From: DATAPD01 sp036265385
Lineage (GTDB): Bacteria; Acidobacteriota; Terriglobia; Terriglobales; Acidobacteriaceae
Assembly: GCA_036265385.1 (NCBI GenBank)
Contig: DATAPD010000006.1
Span: 1-24,479, forward strand
Length of the DNA: 24,479 bases
Direction: 5' to 3'
In this document: in pieces, positions 14,278 to 24,000 of the stretch
Layout of the letters: each line of letters begins with the position of its first letter
Position numbering within the stretch: position 1 is the first letter of the stretch
Program-made: the position numbers and the translations under genes
The notes under the pieces: model-generated
The model's input: only the letters and a program-made list of their open reading frames with translations
Told to the model about the DNA's origin: nothing
The model's database searches: none

Positions 14278-14729
14278 GTGGAATACCTATTAAGATTCTT
14301 GGAGCCTGGTCGGTCGAAACAGCGGTCACACAATTCGCGGTTCTCCCCGATTAAGATTGGCCTCGCACGCCATGAATTGTGCTCATTCGCAACGACTTTG
14401 GAAAGGTCGTTGCGAAGCCACGATGTATCTGAAAACGATTTGTCTGGCATGGCCGCTGCCGCAAGATTGCCCAACGAACGCAACTATTCGTGACAGAGGT
14501 TAGTTTTCTCTTATCATCCTAGCAAGTTCATCATGGCGATGAACAGCGGAAGCGTCTTGAAGTTGTCTCCTACTGCGAATCGTGTTCGCTGCGTTACGGC
14601 GATACGCACCTTGGTGTTCATTATCGGAGGGACGAAGACACAGAAATTTGCTAGGACGGCGCCGGCGGCGAAAGTATTGTGTACCATCTTTGACTTACAA
14701 GTTGCATCTCCCATCCGGCCAAGGGTAAC
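14278..14729. promoter_or_regulatory. Divergent intergenic region between the two glycan operons
   Basis: About 450 bp separate the first leftward gene (13192-14277) from the first rightward gene (14730). No frame inside has recognisable coding character, although frames of 60-90 codons exist on both strands. It should hold both operon promoters. A strong inverted repeat sits at 14386-14416, and ATTAAGATT occurs twice (14289-14297 and 14350-14358). I could not place a convincing -35/-10 pair. Confidence 0.6.
14386..14416. repeat. Inverted repeat in the divergent promoter region
   Basis: TTCGCAACGAC ... GTCGTTGCGAA form perfect 11-bp arms around a 9-base centre (TTTGGAAAG), which can extend the stem to 14 pairs with one G-T pair. 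It lies about 110 bp from the leftward and 310 bp from the rightward gene. No T-tract follows, so an operator or RNA hairpin is more likely than a terminator. Confidence 0.75.
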
Positions 14730-15482
14730 ATGTTCACCAAGTCAGCCCAGTTTTACGACGCGCTCTATCACTTCAAGGACTATGCCGCAGCCGCGAGGCA
14801 GCTTCATGCGCTGATTGAACAAAGCTGTCCCGGTGCAACCACATTGCTGGATGTCGCATGTGGCACTGGCCAACACCTGCAGCATTTGCGGGCGCATTAC
14901 CGAGTCGAAGGCCTCGATCTAAATGCAAAACTTCTCGAAATCGCTCGCCAGCGCTGCCCAGGAATCTTATTCCACGATGAAAACATGGTAGATTTCAACT
15001 TGGATCGCTCCTTTGATGTCGTGACCTGCCTGTTCAGCTCGATCGGTTATGTCAAGACAATCGACAACCTTGAGAACGCAATTTCAAGCATGAGCCGGCA
15101 CCTTAGACCTGGGGGAGTCTTGTTTGTCGAACCATGGTTCAGCCCAGAAAATTATTGCACAGGCAGACTAACGGTGAACTTCGTGGATCAGCCAGAGCTT
15201 AAGATAGCCTGGATGTACTTGAGTGAACTACGGGGGCGCATTTCCGTATCTGATATTCATTACCTCGTAGGTACTCCACACGGAGTCGATCACTTTACGG
15301 AGCGGCACGAGATGGGCCTATTTGCTCACGGAGAATATCTCGAAGCATTTCAAAAATGTGAGCTGGAGGTTCGACACGATCCGACAGGCCTCTTCGGGCG
15401 CGGCATGTACATCGGCATAGATCAACGTCCACGCAATTCGCCTAAGCCGGTCAGATTCGGTGAGAACGAGATTTCAAGATGA
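14730..15482 (+). CDS. SAM-dependent methyltransferase, DesVI/TylM1-like amino-sugar N-methyltransferase (250 aa)
   Basis: The protein begins MFTKSAQFYDALYHFKDYAA, as sugar N,N-dimethyltransferases often do. Motif I is LLDVACGTGQHLQHL (residues 39-53), followed by YRVEGLDLN and FDVVTCLFSSIGYV, then MSRHLRPGGVLFVEPWF. The C-terminal HYLVGTPHGVDHFTERHEMG and GLFGRGMYIGI match what I recall from DesVI/TylM1-type enzymes, which dimethylate a 3-amino-3,6-dideoxyhexose bound to dTDP. A weak AAGGG lies before the ATG. It heads the rightward operon; the DegT aminotransferase at 16655 could supply the amino sugar. Substrate identity is inference. Confidence 0.85.
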   Translation: MFTKSAQFYDALYHFKDYAAAARQLHALIEQSCPGATTLLDVACGTGQHLQHLRAHYRVEGLDLNAKLLEIARQRCPGILFHDENMVDFNLDRSFDVVTCLFSSIGYVKTIDNLENAISSMSRHLRPGGVLFVEPWFSPENYCTGRLTVNFVDQPELKIAWMYLSELRGRISVSDIHYLVGTPHGVDHFTERHEMGLFAHGEYLEAFQKCELEVRHDPTGLFGRGMYIGIDQRPRNSPKPVRFGENEISR

Positions 15483-15604
15483 TCAGGCAAGAAATTAAAA
15501 GACGCCTAGCTAGCGTTAGAAATTGGGCTCGTTTAGATCGCCAGTCGCAAGTGAGCCCGGAACGGCGTTGGTCTGAAGAAAGTTTGCCGCATTCCGTTGA
15601 ATAG
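15479..15604 (+). CDS. 41-residue ORF coupled to the methyltransferase by ATGA overlap
   Basis: ATG 15479 overlaps the methyltransferase TGA (ATGA). The product MIRQEIKRRLASVRNWARLD, then RQSQVSPERRWSEESLPHSV, is basic in the first half and ends in TAG. The overlap and the 29-base gap to the next gene favour translation. It could also be the eroded start of a longer gene. No family is recognised. Confidence 0.4.
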   Translation: MIRQEIKRRLASVRNWARLDRQSQVSPERRWSEESLPHSVE

Positions 15605-15633
15605 TTTGGGCGAAGTTTTCGCACGGGCGAGTC

Positions 15634-16638
15634 ATGCATCAAAAATGTGTTCCCCTCGAATCGCCTGCCGAATGGAGAAATGCCTTAGAGGGGATCAAGC
15701 ATGCGTTCGCCCATACTTGGGAAAACTGCTACGCGATGCGTCTAACGACCGGCTTCAGAACCTACCTATATTGCTTTGAGGCTGAAAAAGTCCGCATCGT
15801 CTGCCCGATCGCGGAGCGAGAATTCGAAGGTCACGTTGATATCGTAACTCCGTATGGGTTCTCTGGCTTCGTCGGCAGGGGTGACTATGCTGATTTCCCT
15901 CACCACTGGCGAAAGTTTGTCGAAAGCCGAGGATATGTCTGTGGTTATATCGGCTTGAACCCGATATTCGAAAACAAGACCTATTTCGACAGCAACGAGC
16001 TGTACTCACACAACAACATTTACGTTTTGGATTTGACGCTAAGCCGCGAGGAACTTTTCTCGAAACTATCGACGAACAGAAAAAGGCAGCTTAAGGAGTG
16101 GGAAAAAGCTTCTGCTGGTTTGGTTCTCGAAAAGCACACATTGACGGACTTCTTCCTTAAGAATTACGTAGAATTTTTCCGTCAAAAAGGAGCGGCGCCT
16201 GTTTACGCCTTTTCGGCAGCGACTATCGAAAGCTTGTTTGCTCTGGATAGCGTATTGATAGTCGGAGCGGGCCTGCCGGGAAAGCTGGAAGCTGCGACCG
16301 TATTTACTTGCACGGCCTATGCGGCAGATTTCTTATTCAATGTTTCACTGCCTGAAGGCCGAGCTCATTCTGCGGCGTTACTTTGGTATGGCGTGAACTA
16401 TTTCAAATCGATCGGCATTCCGCTATTAAACTTAGGAGGTGGGGTTCGTGCTGGGGATAGCCTCGCTGAATTCAAACAAAGATTTGGCGGTACGAAGCTT
16501 GCCTTGAGCTGCCTTGAGCAAGTCTATGATCCGGCAACCTACGTAGCGCTTTGCGCTCGGATGGCAGCTGATCCTGCGGACAGAACCGGCTACTTTCCTG
16601 CGTATCGGTCGTTGCAACACCGCCGACCGGCCATATAA
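15634..16638 (+). CDS. FemAB/GNAT-like (BioF2-like) acyltransferase (334 aa)
   Basis: The N-terminal half contains VDIVTPYGFSGFVG, a FemAB-like hallmark (TPYGF/G-GF), and YIGLNPIF. The second half starts LTLSREELFSKLSTNRKRQL, the basic helix typical of the fold, and continues with YVEFFRQKGAAPVYAFS, then FTCTAYAADFLFNVSLPEGR and INLGGG-type LLNLGGGVRAGDSLAEFKQR. These match Acetyltransf_6/FemAB-like proteins, which act as sugar N-acyltransferases in many polysaccharide loci. It is followed after 16 bases by the aminotransferase gene, so it probably acylates that enzyme's amino-sugar product. The start is ATG 15634. It is only distantly similar to the FemAB-like protein at 12284. Confidence 0.84.
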   Translation: MHQKCVPLESPAEWRNALEGIKHAFAHTWENCYAMRLTTGFRTYLYCFEAEKVRIVCPIAEREFEGHVDIVTPYGFSGFVGRGDYADFPHHWRKFVESRGYVCGYIGLNPIFENKTYFDSNELYSHNNIYVLDLTLSREELFSKLSTNRKRQLKEWEKASAGLVLEKHTLTDFFLKNYVEFFRQKGAAPVYAFSAATIESLFALDSVLIVGAGLPGKLEAATVFTCTAYAADFLFNVSLPEGRAHSAALLWYGVNYFKSIGIPLLNLGGGVRAGDSLAEFKQRFGGTKLALSCLEQVYDPATYVALCARMAADPADRTGYFPAYRSLQHRRPAI

Positions 16639-16654
16639 GAGCATACTTAAAAAC

Positions 16655-17923
16655 ATGGCTGTTATAAAATCGCGGGTTGGCGATCTCGCCATTTTCGGTG
16701 GCAAACCCGCCTTCAGTAGCGAGCTACATGTGGGTCGACCTAACATCGGAGATCGCGAGGCGCTGCTTAAGCGAATAAACGATCTCCTGGACCGAAAGCG
16801 GCTGACCAATGACGGCCCCTTTTTGCGCGAATTTGAGCAGCGCATCTGCGCCTCGATCGATGTGAAGCATTGCGTTGCCGTGTGTAACGCCACAATCGGT
16901 CTAGAAATTCTGGCAAAAGCCATCGGCCTTTCCGGCGAGGTGATCCTTCCTTCCTTCACTTTTGTGGCCACCGCTCACGCGTTGAGATGGCACGGAATTA
17001 CCCCTGTGTTTTGTGACATCGATCCCACGACGCACAACATTGATCCGCAGCGTGTAGAAGAGTTAATCACCAGTCGCACTACGGGAATTATCGGTGTCCA
17101 CTTATGGGGACGGCCCTGCGAGATCCAAAAATTGGAGGAGATCGCGCGACGGCATAACTTGAAGCTCTTGTTAGACGCCGCGCATGCCTTTGCATGCTCG
17201 CACAAGGGACAAATGGTTGGCGGCTTCGGCAATGCAGAATTATTCAGTTTCCACGCTATAAAATTTGTGAATGCATTCGAGGGAGGAGCAGTCGTCACCA
17301 ACAACGACGAGCTGGCAGCAAAGCTCCGGTTAATGCGGAACTTTGGCTTCGCCGGCCTGGATACGGTTACCTCGCTTGGCACCAACGGGAAAATGAGCGA
17401 ACCGTCTGCGGCAATGGGTTTGACTTCTTTGGAAAGCCTGAACGGCTTTATCGAAGCCAACGGCCGTAACTATCAGTTATACAAGCAACAACTTACAAAA
17501 GCCCCTGGCATTTCTTTATTGCACTACCAAGAGAATGAAAAATGTAACTACCAGTACGTAGTGCTCGAGATCAATGAGACGGTGGCTGGCATTAGTCGAG
17601 ACATGCTTGACGAGATACTTTGGGCTGAGAACGCGCTGACTCGACGCTACTTTTATCCAGGATGTCACCTTATGGAACCTTATCGCACGGAGGAGCCTGA
17701 AGCCCGCGTACGACTTCCGCAAACTGAGAGACTTGCGAAGATGGTACTTTGCCTGCCTACGGGCTCCGCTATCGGTTCGACTGAAATCACCACGATCTGC
17801 GCGTTGATTGAGTTTATTGTAAAACACGCAGAAGCGATAAGGGAGCGATGGTCGATGAAACCTGTGTTCCGCCATCCTTGGAGAACCGCGTCAAGTTTAG
17901 AGTCACACAGCGAGGGAAAATGA
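16655..17923 (+). CDS. DegT/DnrJ/EryC1/StrS family PLP-dependent sugar aminotransferase (422 aa)
   Basis: All family landmarks are present. ALAIFGGKPAF-like start (LAIFGGKPAF), RLTNDGPFLREFE, VAVCNATIGLEIL, EVILPSFTFVATAHAL, PVFCDIDPTTHNIDP, LLLDAAHAFACSHKG with Asp174, and ELFSFHAIKFVNAFEGGAVV with Lys203 as the Schiff-base lysine. Such enzymes transaminate a nucleotide keto-sugar using glutamate. The length is normal. Unlike the divergent homologue at 13192, this one keeps the canonical SFHA-x-K loop. It follows a FemAB-like acyltransferase by 16 bases, a pairing typical of N-acylated amino-sugar pathways. No Shine-Dalgarno sequence is evident before ATG 16655. Confidence 0.92.
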   Translation: MAVIKSRVGDLAIFGGKPAFSSELHVGRPNIGDREALLKRINDLLDRKRLTNDGPFLREFEQRICASIDVKHCVAVCNATIGLEILAKAIGLSGEVILPSFTFVATAHALRWHGITPVFCDIDPTTHNIDPQRVEELITSRTTGIIGVHLWGRPCEIQKLEEIARRHNLKLLLDAAHAFACSHKGQMVGGFGNAELFSFHAIKFVNAFEGGAVVTNNDELAAKLRLMRNFGFAGLDTVTSLGTNGKMSEPSAAMGLTSLESLNGFIEANGRNYQLYKQQLTKAPGISLLHYQENEKCNYQYVVLEINETVAGISRDMLDEILWAENALTRRYFYPGCHLMEPYRTEEPEARVRLPQTERLAKMVLCLPTGSAIGSTEITTICALIEFIVKHAEAIRERWSMKPVFRHPWRTASSLESHSEGK

Positions 17924-18023
17924 TCGGTTAATTCGATCCGCACCCGCGGGGTCGTTGCAAAAATCCTGCGCTTTCAAGGCTCCGCCGAATCTGTCTTTAA
18001 AATTCGTATACGGATTTGTTTGT

Positions 18024-18046
18024 AAAATAGCTACAAAATAGCTATT
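18024..18046. repeat. Helical-turn-spaced direct repeat with palindromic end, upstream of the giant gene
   Basis: AAAATAGCTA occurs at 18024-18033 and 18035-18044, an 11-base spacing of about one DNA turn. The second copy extends into AATAGCTATT, a perfect palindrome. It lies 10-32 bases before the proposed GTG start and could be an operator. Confidence 0.7.
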
Positions 18047-18055
18047 GATTCCCCC

Positions 18056-21000
18056 GTGACGGGACCAACGTTTCGCATCAAGCCGTACGCGCACCCTAAA
18101 TACAAATTTGTCGTTCGCGCGAAATTAGCCGGGAAATGGAAGCGTAGCTATTTCAAGAGCAAAGCGGAGGCTGTGGCCTACGCGGGCAATCAAAACGCTT
18201 CTCTGGAAAAGCAAGTGAAGCGACAGCGAAGCGGGCGCGTGCGATCCGACGGGCACACGAATGGCACCCGCAACTGGCATGAGTTGGAGAAATCAGATAG
18301 GCGATCAACTGTTTCTTCGCAGGCGGTGTCTCGCAAAGCCATAGTAGTTCTCGGCATGCACAGGAGCGGGACTTCTGCCCTCTGCGGCGCGCTCGATGTT
18401 CTCGGAGTGAATTTCGGTCAGCGTCTAGCTCCTGCCACCAAAGATAACGAGAAGGGCCATTGGGAACACCCTGAGATCGTCGCGTTGCACGACGAATTAT
18501 TGCGTTCCCTGGAGTCGCGTTGGGACAATGACAGGCCACTGCCGGTTGATTGGGTGGAACGGGATATTACCCGAGATATTCGATCTCTTTTAATCGGCAT
18601 TCTCGAACGCGATTTTGCTCACGCCTCTCTTTTCGGGCTGAAAGATCCGAGAATGTGCCGGCTGATGCCGCTTTGGCTTCCAATCTTTCAAACGCTGCGA
18701 ATCGAGCCGCACTTTGTTTTGACGGTCCGTCACCCTTGGGAAGTTGCCGAATCTCTCGCGAAACGGGATGGGCTCGAACATCCGAAAAGCTACTTGCTCT
18801 GGCTGGAACATTTCGTGCAGGCCATCAGCGCGACTCGTGCGCACCGGCAGTCGGTCGTTTGCTACGAGGAGATGATCGACGATCCCGTCAAAGTGTTGAG
18901 TAGGCTACGAAAAGAATTTGGAGTCAATCTTCGAGCACCATCTCGCCTCCGCGCCTCGCTTCGCAAGTTCCTCGAACCGTCCTTGCGGCATCACCATCGC
19001 AAAAATGGGCAAGCTAACAAGCACAAGCCCCCCGTTCCATACCTCGCGTTGGATCTCTACGAGACGATACGTAATGCATCCACGTCGGTTGAAATCGGAG
19101 AAAAGACAGCGCCCCTTGTGGCACAGTTCGGCCGCGGCAGTGAGCTCTTCTATCCTCGGGTCAACCTTCTCGAAGCAGAATTAGGCTCTCTGGATCAGAA
19201 AATCGCCAAGAGCGAAAAAGCAGATATGGACAGTGAGGGTCTTGTACGACTTGAGATCTTTCACCCAGTCGCCGAAGGCTATCGAGCAGAGGAAAGCCAA
19301 ACACGTTATTTTGCAAGCGGCTGCTGGAAGCTGTTGATCATCGATCTGCCTGGCAGGGAACGCAACCTCGACCGACCGTTTAGGATCGATCCGGTCAGCT
19401 ATCCGGCTGTCATTGACATCGCCGAGATCGCGCTCAAACGGCCAAGCACCGGCGAAATCCTGTGGGCCGCGACGGGAAGCAAGGAGTTTGCTGCTTTGAC
19501 AGTTGGTGGCACTGCTTGCCGCCTGGCGCATGAATCATATCTCCGGATCCTAAGTTTTGGGAATGATCCTCAGCTATTGCTGCCGCAGTCAACCACGGCG
19601 CTAGGCGACTCGCCTCTCCGCTTGGAACTCTCGATTCTGGCGGATGCGAGCCCGGAAGCGATCAACACGTCCTTGGCGGAGATGCAAACCGAGCGTTCGC
19701 AGAATGAAGAACACGTCCGCAACATTGAACAACAAAAGAACATCGCGGAAGAGGAGCTGAAACAGCGCGACGCGACGATTGCCGCAAAAAACGCAGAGAT
19801 TGAGCGAATATCGAGCGCGTTCTCTGACGCCCAAGACCAGTTGAATGCAGAAATTGAGCGAAATTCCAGCGCACTCTCCGACGCCCAGAACGAGTTGCAG
19901 AAACGGGATAAAAGCATTTCAGACTTGAACGCAGAAATTCAGCGAATTTCCAGCGCGTTCTCTGACGCCCAAAATCAGTTGAATGCAGAAATTGAGCGAA
20001 TTTCCAGCGCGCTCTCCGACGCCCAGAACGAGTTGCAGAAACGGGATAAAAGCATTTCAGACTTGAACGCAGAAGTTCAGCGAATTTCCAGCGCGTTCTC
20101 CGACGCTCAAAACAAGTTGCAGATCGTAAAAAACGCGGTCGAGATGAAGAGCATTCAGGAAGCGGCTAAGAACTCTCAGATCGCAGGGCTAACTGCCAAA
20201 TTACTCAATGTAAATCGGGACGTCAAAAGCTTTACCGAGATCTTTGGCCTAACGCGGCATCGTTTGCAAGATAGCAACTCTGCGGCGGCCGTTTTGATTC
20301 AATCGCTCTTCCACGACATTCGGCTAATCCGCAAACGTAAGTCCTTGTGGAAAGCACGCAGGTTGGTCCAAAGCACGCTTTCCCGCGAAGAGAGGCACGA
20401 TATTCCGTCTAACCCTAAGATCATTGCGGAAGCGTTGAAGCAGAAGCTGCAGGGGATACAGCGTACGCTGAAATCAAAAAAGACGTCGCCTGCCATGGCA
20501 TTGAGCGCTCTGACAGAACTCATCGCGTTGCAGAATCAGGTACACCAAGTCCTGGCCTCGTTGAGAGTATGGTCGCTGCTTCGGCCGCAACAAAAGATCG
20601 TTACGGCACGCGAGTCAGTTTCCTATCTGGCCGCAGCAAAGTTTTCCACGCTCTTCGATGCGGAGTGGTATCTCGGAAAAAATCCTGAAGTTAAGAAAAC
20701 TGGAATGGACCCATTGCAACATTACCTCCGCTACAGTGCTCAAGAGGGTCACGATCCTCATCCCTTGTTCGAAACGAAATGGTATCTGAGTCAGGCACCA
20801 GAGTTGGCGAATATTAGCCTTACGCCCTTGGAACACTATGTCTCCTATGGTGCTCGCGAGGGACGTTCAACGCACCCCGAGTTTGACTCACAGTTCTACA
20901 TAAAAAACCATCCTGAGTCGGTCATCGGCGAGATGACTCCCCTGACGCATTACCTAACACTGGGTTGGAGGCTCGGATATCGACCACACCCGCGCTTCGA

Positions 21001-24000
21001 TCCGGAGTTTTATTTGCGCACTTATCCGGACGTGGCGGCGGCGAATATGGAACCCTTGACCCATTTCGTGTTGAGCGGACACACAGAGGGGCGCAAGACA
21101 ACCGAGGAAACGATTTCTTTTGAGACCTACCGACTTGCTTTCAATATTCCTCGTCAGCCTAACGTTCCCGCTGATCCACCCGTAGCCCCGGCGGTTAGAG
21201 CGATCGCCGTTTACTTACCACAATTTCACCCGATTCCGGAGAATGACCGGTGGTGGGGCAAAGGCTTCACCGACTGGAATAATGTGCGCGCTGGACAGCC
21301 AAGTTTTCCTGGCCATTACCAGCCGCATGTACCCACAGAACTTGGCTACTACGATCTGCGTGAAACGGAGGTCCTGCAAAAGCAGACTGAACTGGCAAGA
21401 GCGTACGGGATCTATGGATTCTGCTTTTATTATTATTGGTTTGGCGGCAAAGTTCTTCTGGATCTGCCCATTCGCAGGATGCTTGAATCTGGCAAGCCCG
21501 ACTTCCCTTTTTGTATCTGCTGGGCAAACGAAAATTGGACAAGGCGCTGGGACGGTCTTGAGGACGACGTCCTGATCGCGCAAAGCTATTTGCCGGAAGA
21601 CGACTTGAATTTCATTCGGCGGGTGGAGAGCATTCTACTACAAAAAAATTATATCCGCGTCTGCGGCATGCCGCTCCTGCTCGTTTACCGACCCTCTCTT
21701 CTCCCTGATTCGGTCGGGACTACGCAAAGGTGGCGAGATTATTTCCGCCGAAAAGGGCATGGTGAGTTACATCTCGTCATGGTGCGCAGTTTCCATGATC
21801 AGTCCGCGCCGGAGGTTTACGGTTTTGATGCGGCTGTTCAGTTTCCGCCCCATTTCCCCCCTGCCACAATTACTACTTTGATCGAAGGGAAGGACGAGAA
21901 ATTCAAGGGAGCTATTTACGATTATACTGAATTGCGGAGAGCTGCTCTCCACCAGTTGATGAACGCCTCAGGCACAGACAAAACATATGCTGCTGTAATG
22001 CCCTCTTGGGATAATACCGCGCGGCGGGGGTCACACGCAGTCATGTGGGCAAATTCTTCACCCGAATCCTACTATGAATGGCTGTGCGCGACGGCGGAGC
22101 AGGTGCAAAAAAAGGAAGAAGCAGACGAGCGATTAATTTTCATTAACGCTTGGAACGAGTGGGCTGAAGGATGCCATCTGGAACCAGATGAGAAATATGG
22201 ACACGCCTGGCTAAACGCGACTGCGCTTGCGTTACGAACAGCGAGTAAGGATCTGGCGCGCGCATCTCGCGGCAGCGTTCATCCCACCCCGCCAAAAATC
22301 GAATCGATCAAAGTTCCCCCGCTGACAGGTCGATTGAAATTGGTGATTTCCGTTTTGTTCTACCATCGCGAAGATCTGATCGGTTCTTTCCTGCAATCCC
22401 TCCTGCAGCACATCCTCACCGTGGAATCGCGCGAAGACGTAACCTGCTCGTTAAATCTTGCCTTCAACTATCAGCCGTCACTGGCGGTTATCACCGAAAT
22501 AAATGAGCTTATCGTGGAAAAACTGCCAGGCCGCAGCGATGCCGTTCACATTCTCGAAAACGGCTTCAACGTCGGATTCGGTGCCGGTCATAATCTAATC
22601 TTCGATAAGGACGATTCGGACATTTTCCTCATACTAAACAGCGATGTTAGGGTCATCGACCAAGAGTGGCTACCGAAACTGGTTAATCGGTTCCGTGATT
22701 CTGACGCGGCGATCGTTGGTCTAATTCAGACCGCCTCGCACCTGCGCGAAGACGGCTGTGGCATTCCGATCAAAGCAGCCGGTGATGAATTTGATTTTGT
22801 CGACGGCTCAGTTCTGGCGATTCGCTCCGACCTGGCGCGTCGTTTTGGTCTCTTTTCTCCCTCGTTCGACTATTTTTATTTTGAAGATGTCGATCTTTGC
22901 CTTCGCTATCGCCAGATGGGGCTACGGATATCGCTGCTCGATGTCTCTTATGAACACGAACGAAGTTCCAGCTCGCGCCTCCTTCCACAATTTGCCGTTG
23001 AAAGTGTTCTTAATCGTAATCGAGCCCGATTCTTCGAAAAGTGGGGAAAGTATCTTCGCGCTCGTACACTATCCGATCGAATCGGGGTTCGATTCCTGGA
23101 TATCAATCGGCAGGTCCAGTGCGCGAGTTTACCAGCGATCTTCGGTCTCTTGAACGAGCATAAGACCGCGGTGATTGATCTTTGGGGGGTGCATGAGCAA
23201 CTGACTGAGCTTTTTCAGCATCCGCGTATCCGGCTGATCCCAAGCTGGCAGACACTTCGAGAAAACGATTACGTGCGTTATTATGATCTCGGCTCCAATG
23301 GATCCGAGGTGCCGCGCGTTCATGATATCGCAAACCGCATGGGTTGTGCCCCGGATTTTCTCGGGGTCAAGGCACACCTAGAATCATTAAGCGAATCTTC
23401 CCGTCGCGAGGATGTGACATCACCCAAGCGAGCGCTGCTTTACATCGCACGGAAGTCTCCTTTGTTTGATGGAAGGGAACCCGATGTAGAAAGCTTTGCT
23501 CCCGTGGTAGAGATGCTTCGGAAGAGAAATTTCGACGTCCAGCTTTATACGAACTACGGTACATTTGAGGTGCAAAGCCTGAGCGCTTTTCAAGCGCACA
23601 CTTGGAACCAGGCAGGGTTGCTCTCGGGATTCGAATTACTTAACGAGATAGCTGCCACAGATCTTTTGGTCACCTCCGACACGTGGATTGGGGAACTGGG
23701 GCAACTCCTACAAAAGCGAACATTCCTCTGGCTGGGAGCGACGTCGGGGCGCGCCGCAATTTGGGACCTTGAACGAGTCAGCTGTTTTGCCGATCAATCG
23801 TTGCCCTGTTTAGGCTGCTATCACCAATTTGGTCGAAATTGCCATAACGTATGTCTCCGCGGCGACATCGCCTGTATGAGACAGCAGCTAGCGAAAGACT
23901 TCCTCGCTTCTCTCGAAACATTTCTGAACGGTGAGCCGCTCAAAGCTGCTGCGATTCATCCCAATCGTTTGGATCTAACATCACATCGAAGGATGCCCTC

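Noticed and set aside
14386..14416. Rho-independent terminator
   Set aside because: There is a good stem but no T-run on either side, and it lies upstream of both operons.
14514..14814. Small genes in the divergent intergenic region (both strands)
   Set aside because: The frames overlap each other antisense, lack recognisable motifs, and one runs out of frame into the methyltransferase gene.
19570..19917. Reverse frame of 115 codons with repeated FNWSWASENALDIRS-like text
   Set aside because: It is the antisense shadow of the coiled-coil tandem repeat in the giant gene.
19793..20122. CRISPR-like array
   Set aside because: The repeats are contiguous, in frame, without variable spacers, and encode a coiled coil.
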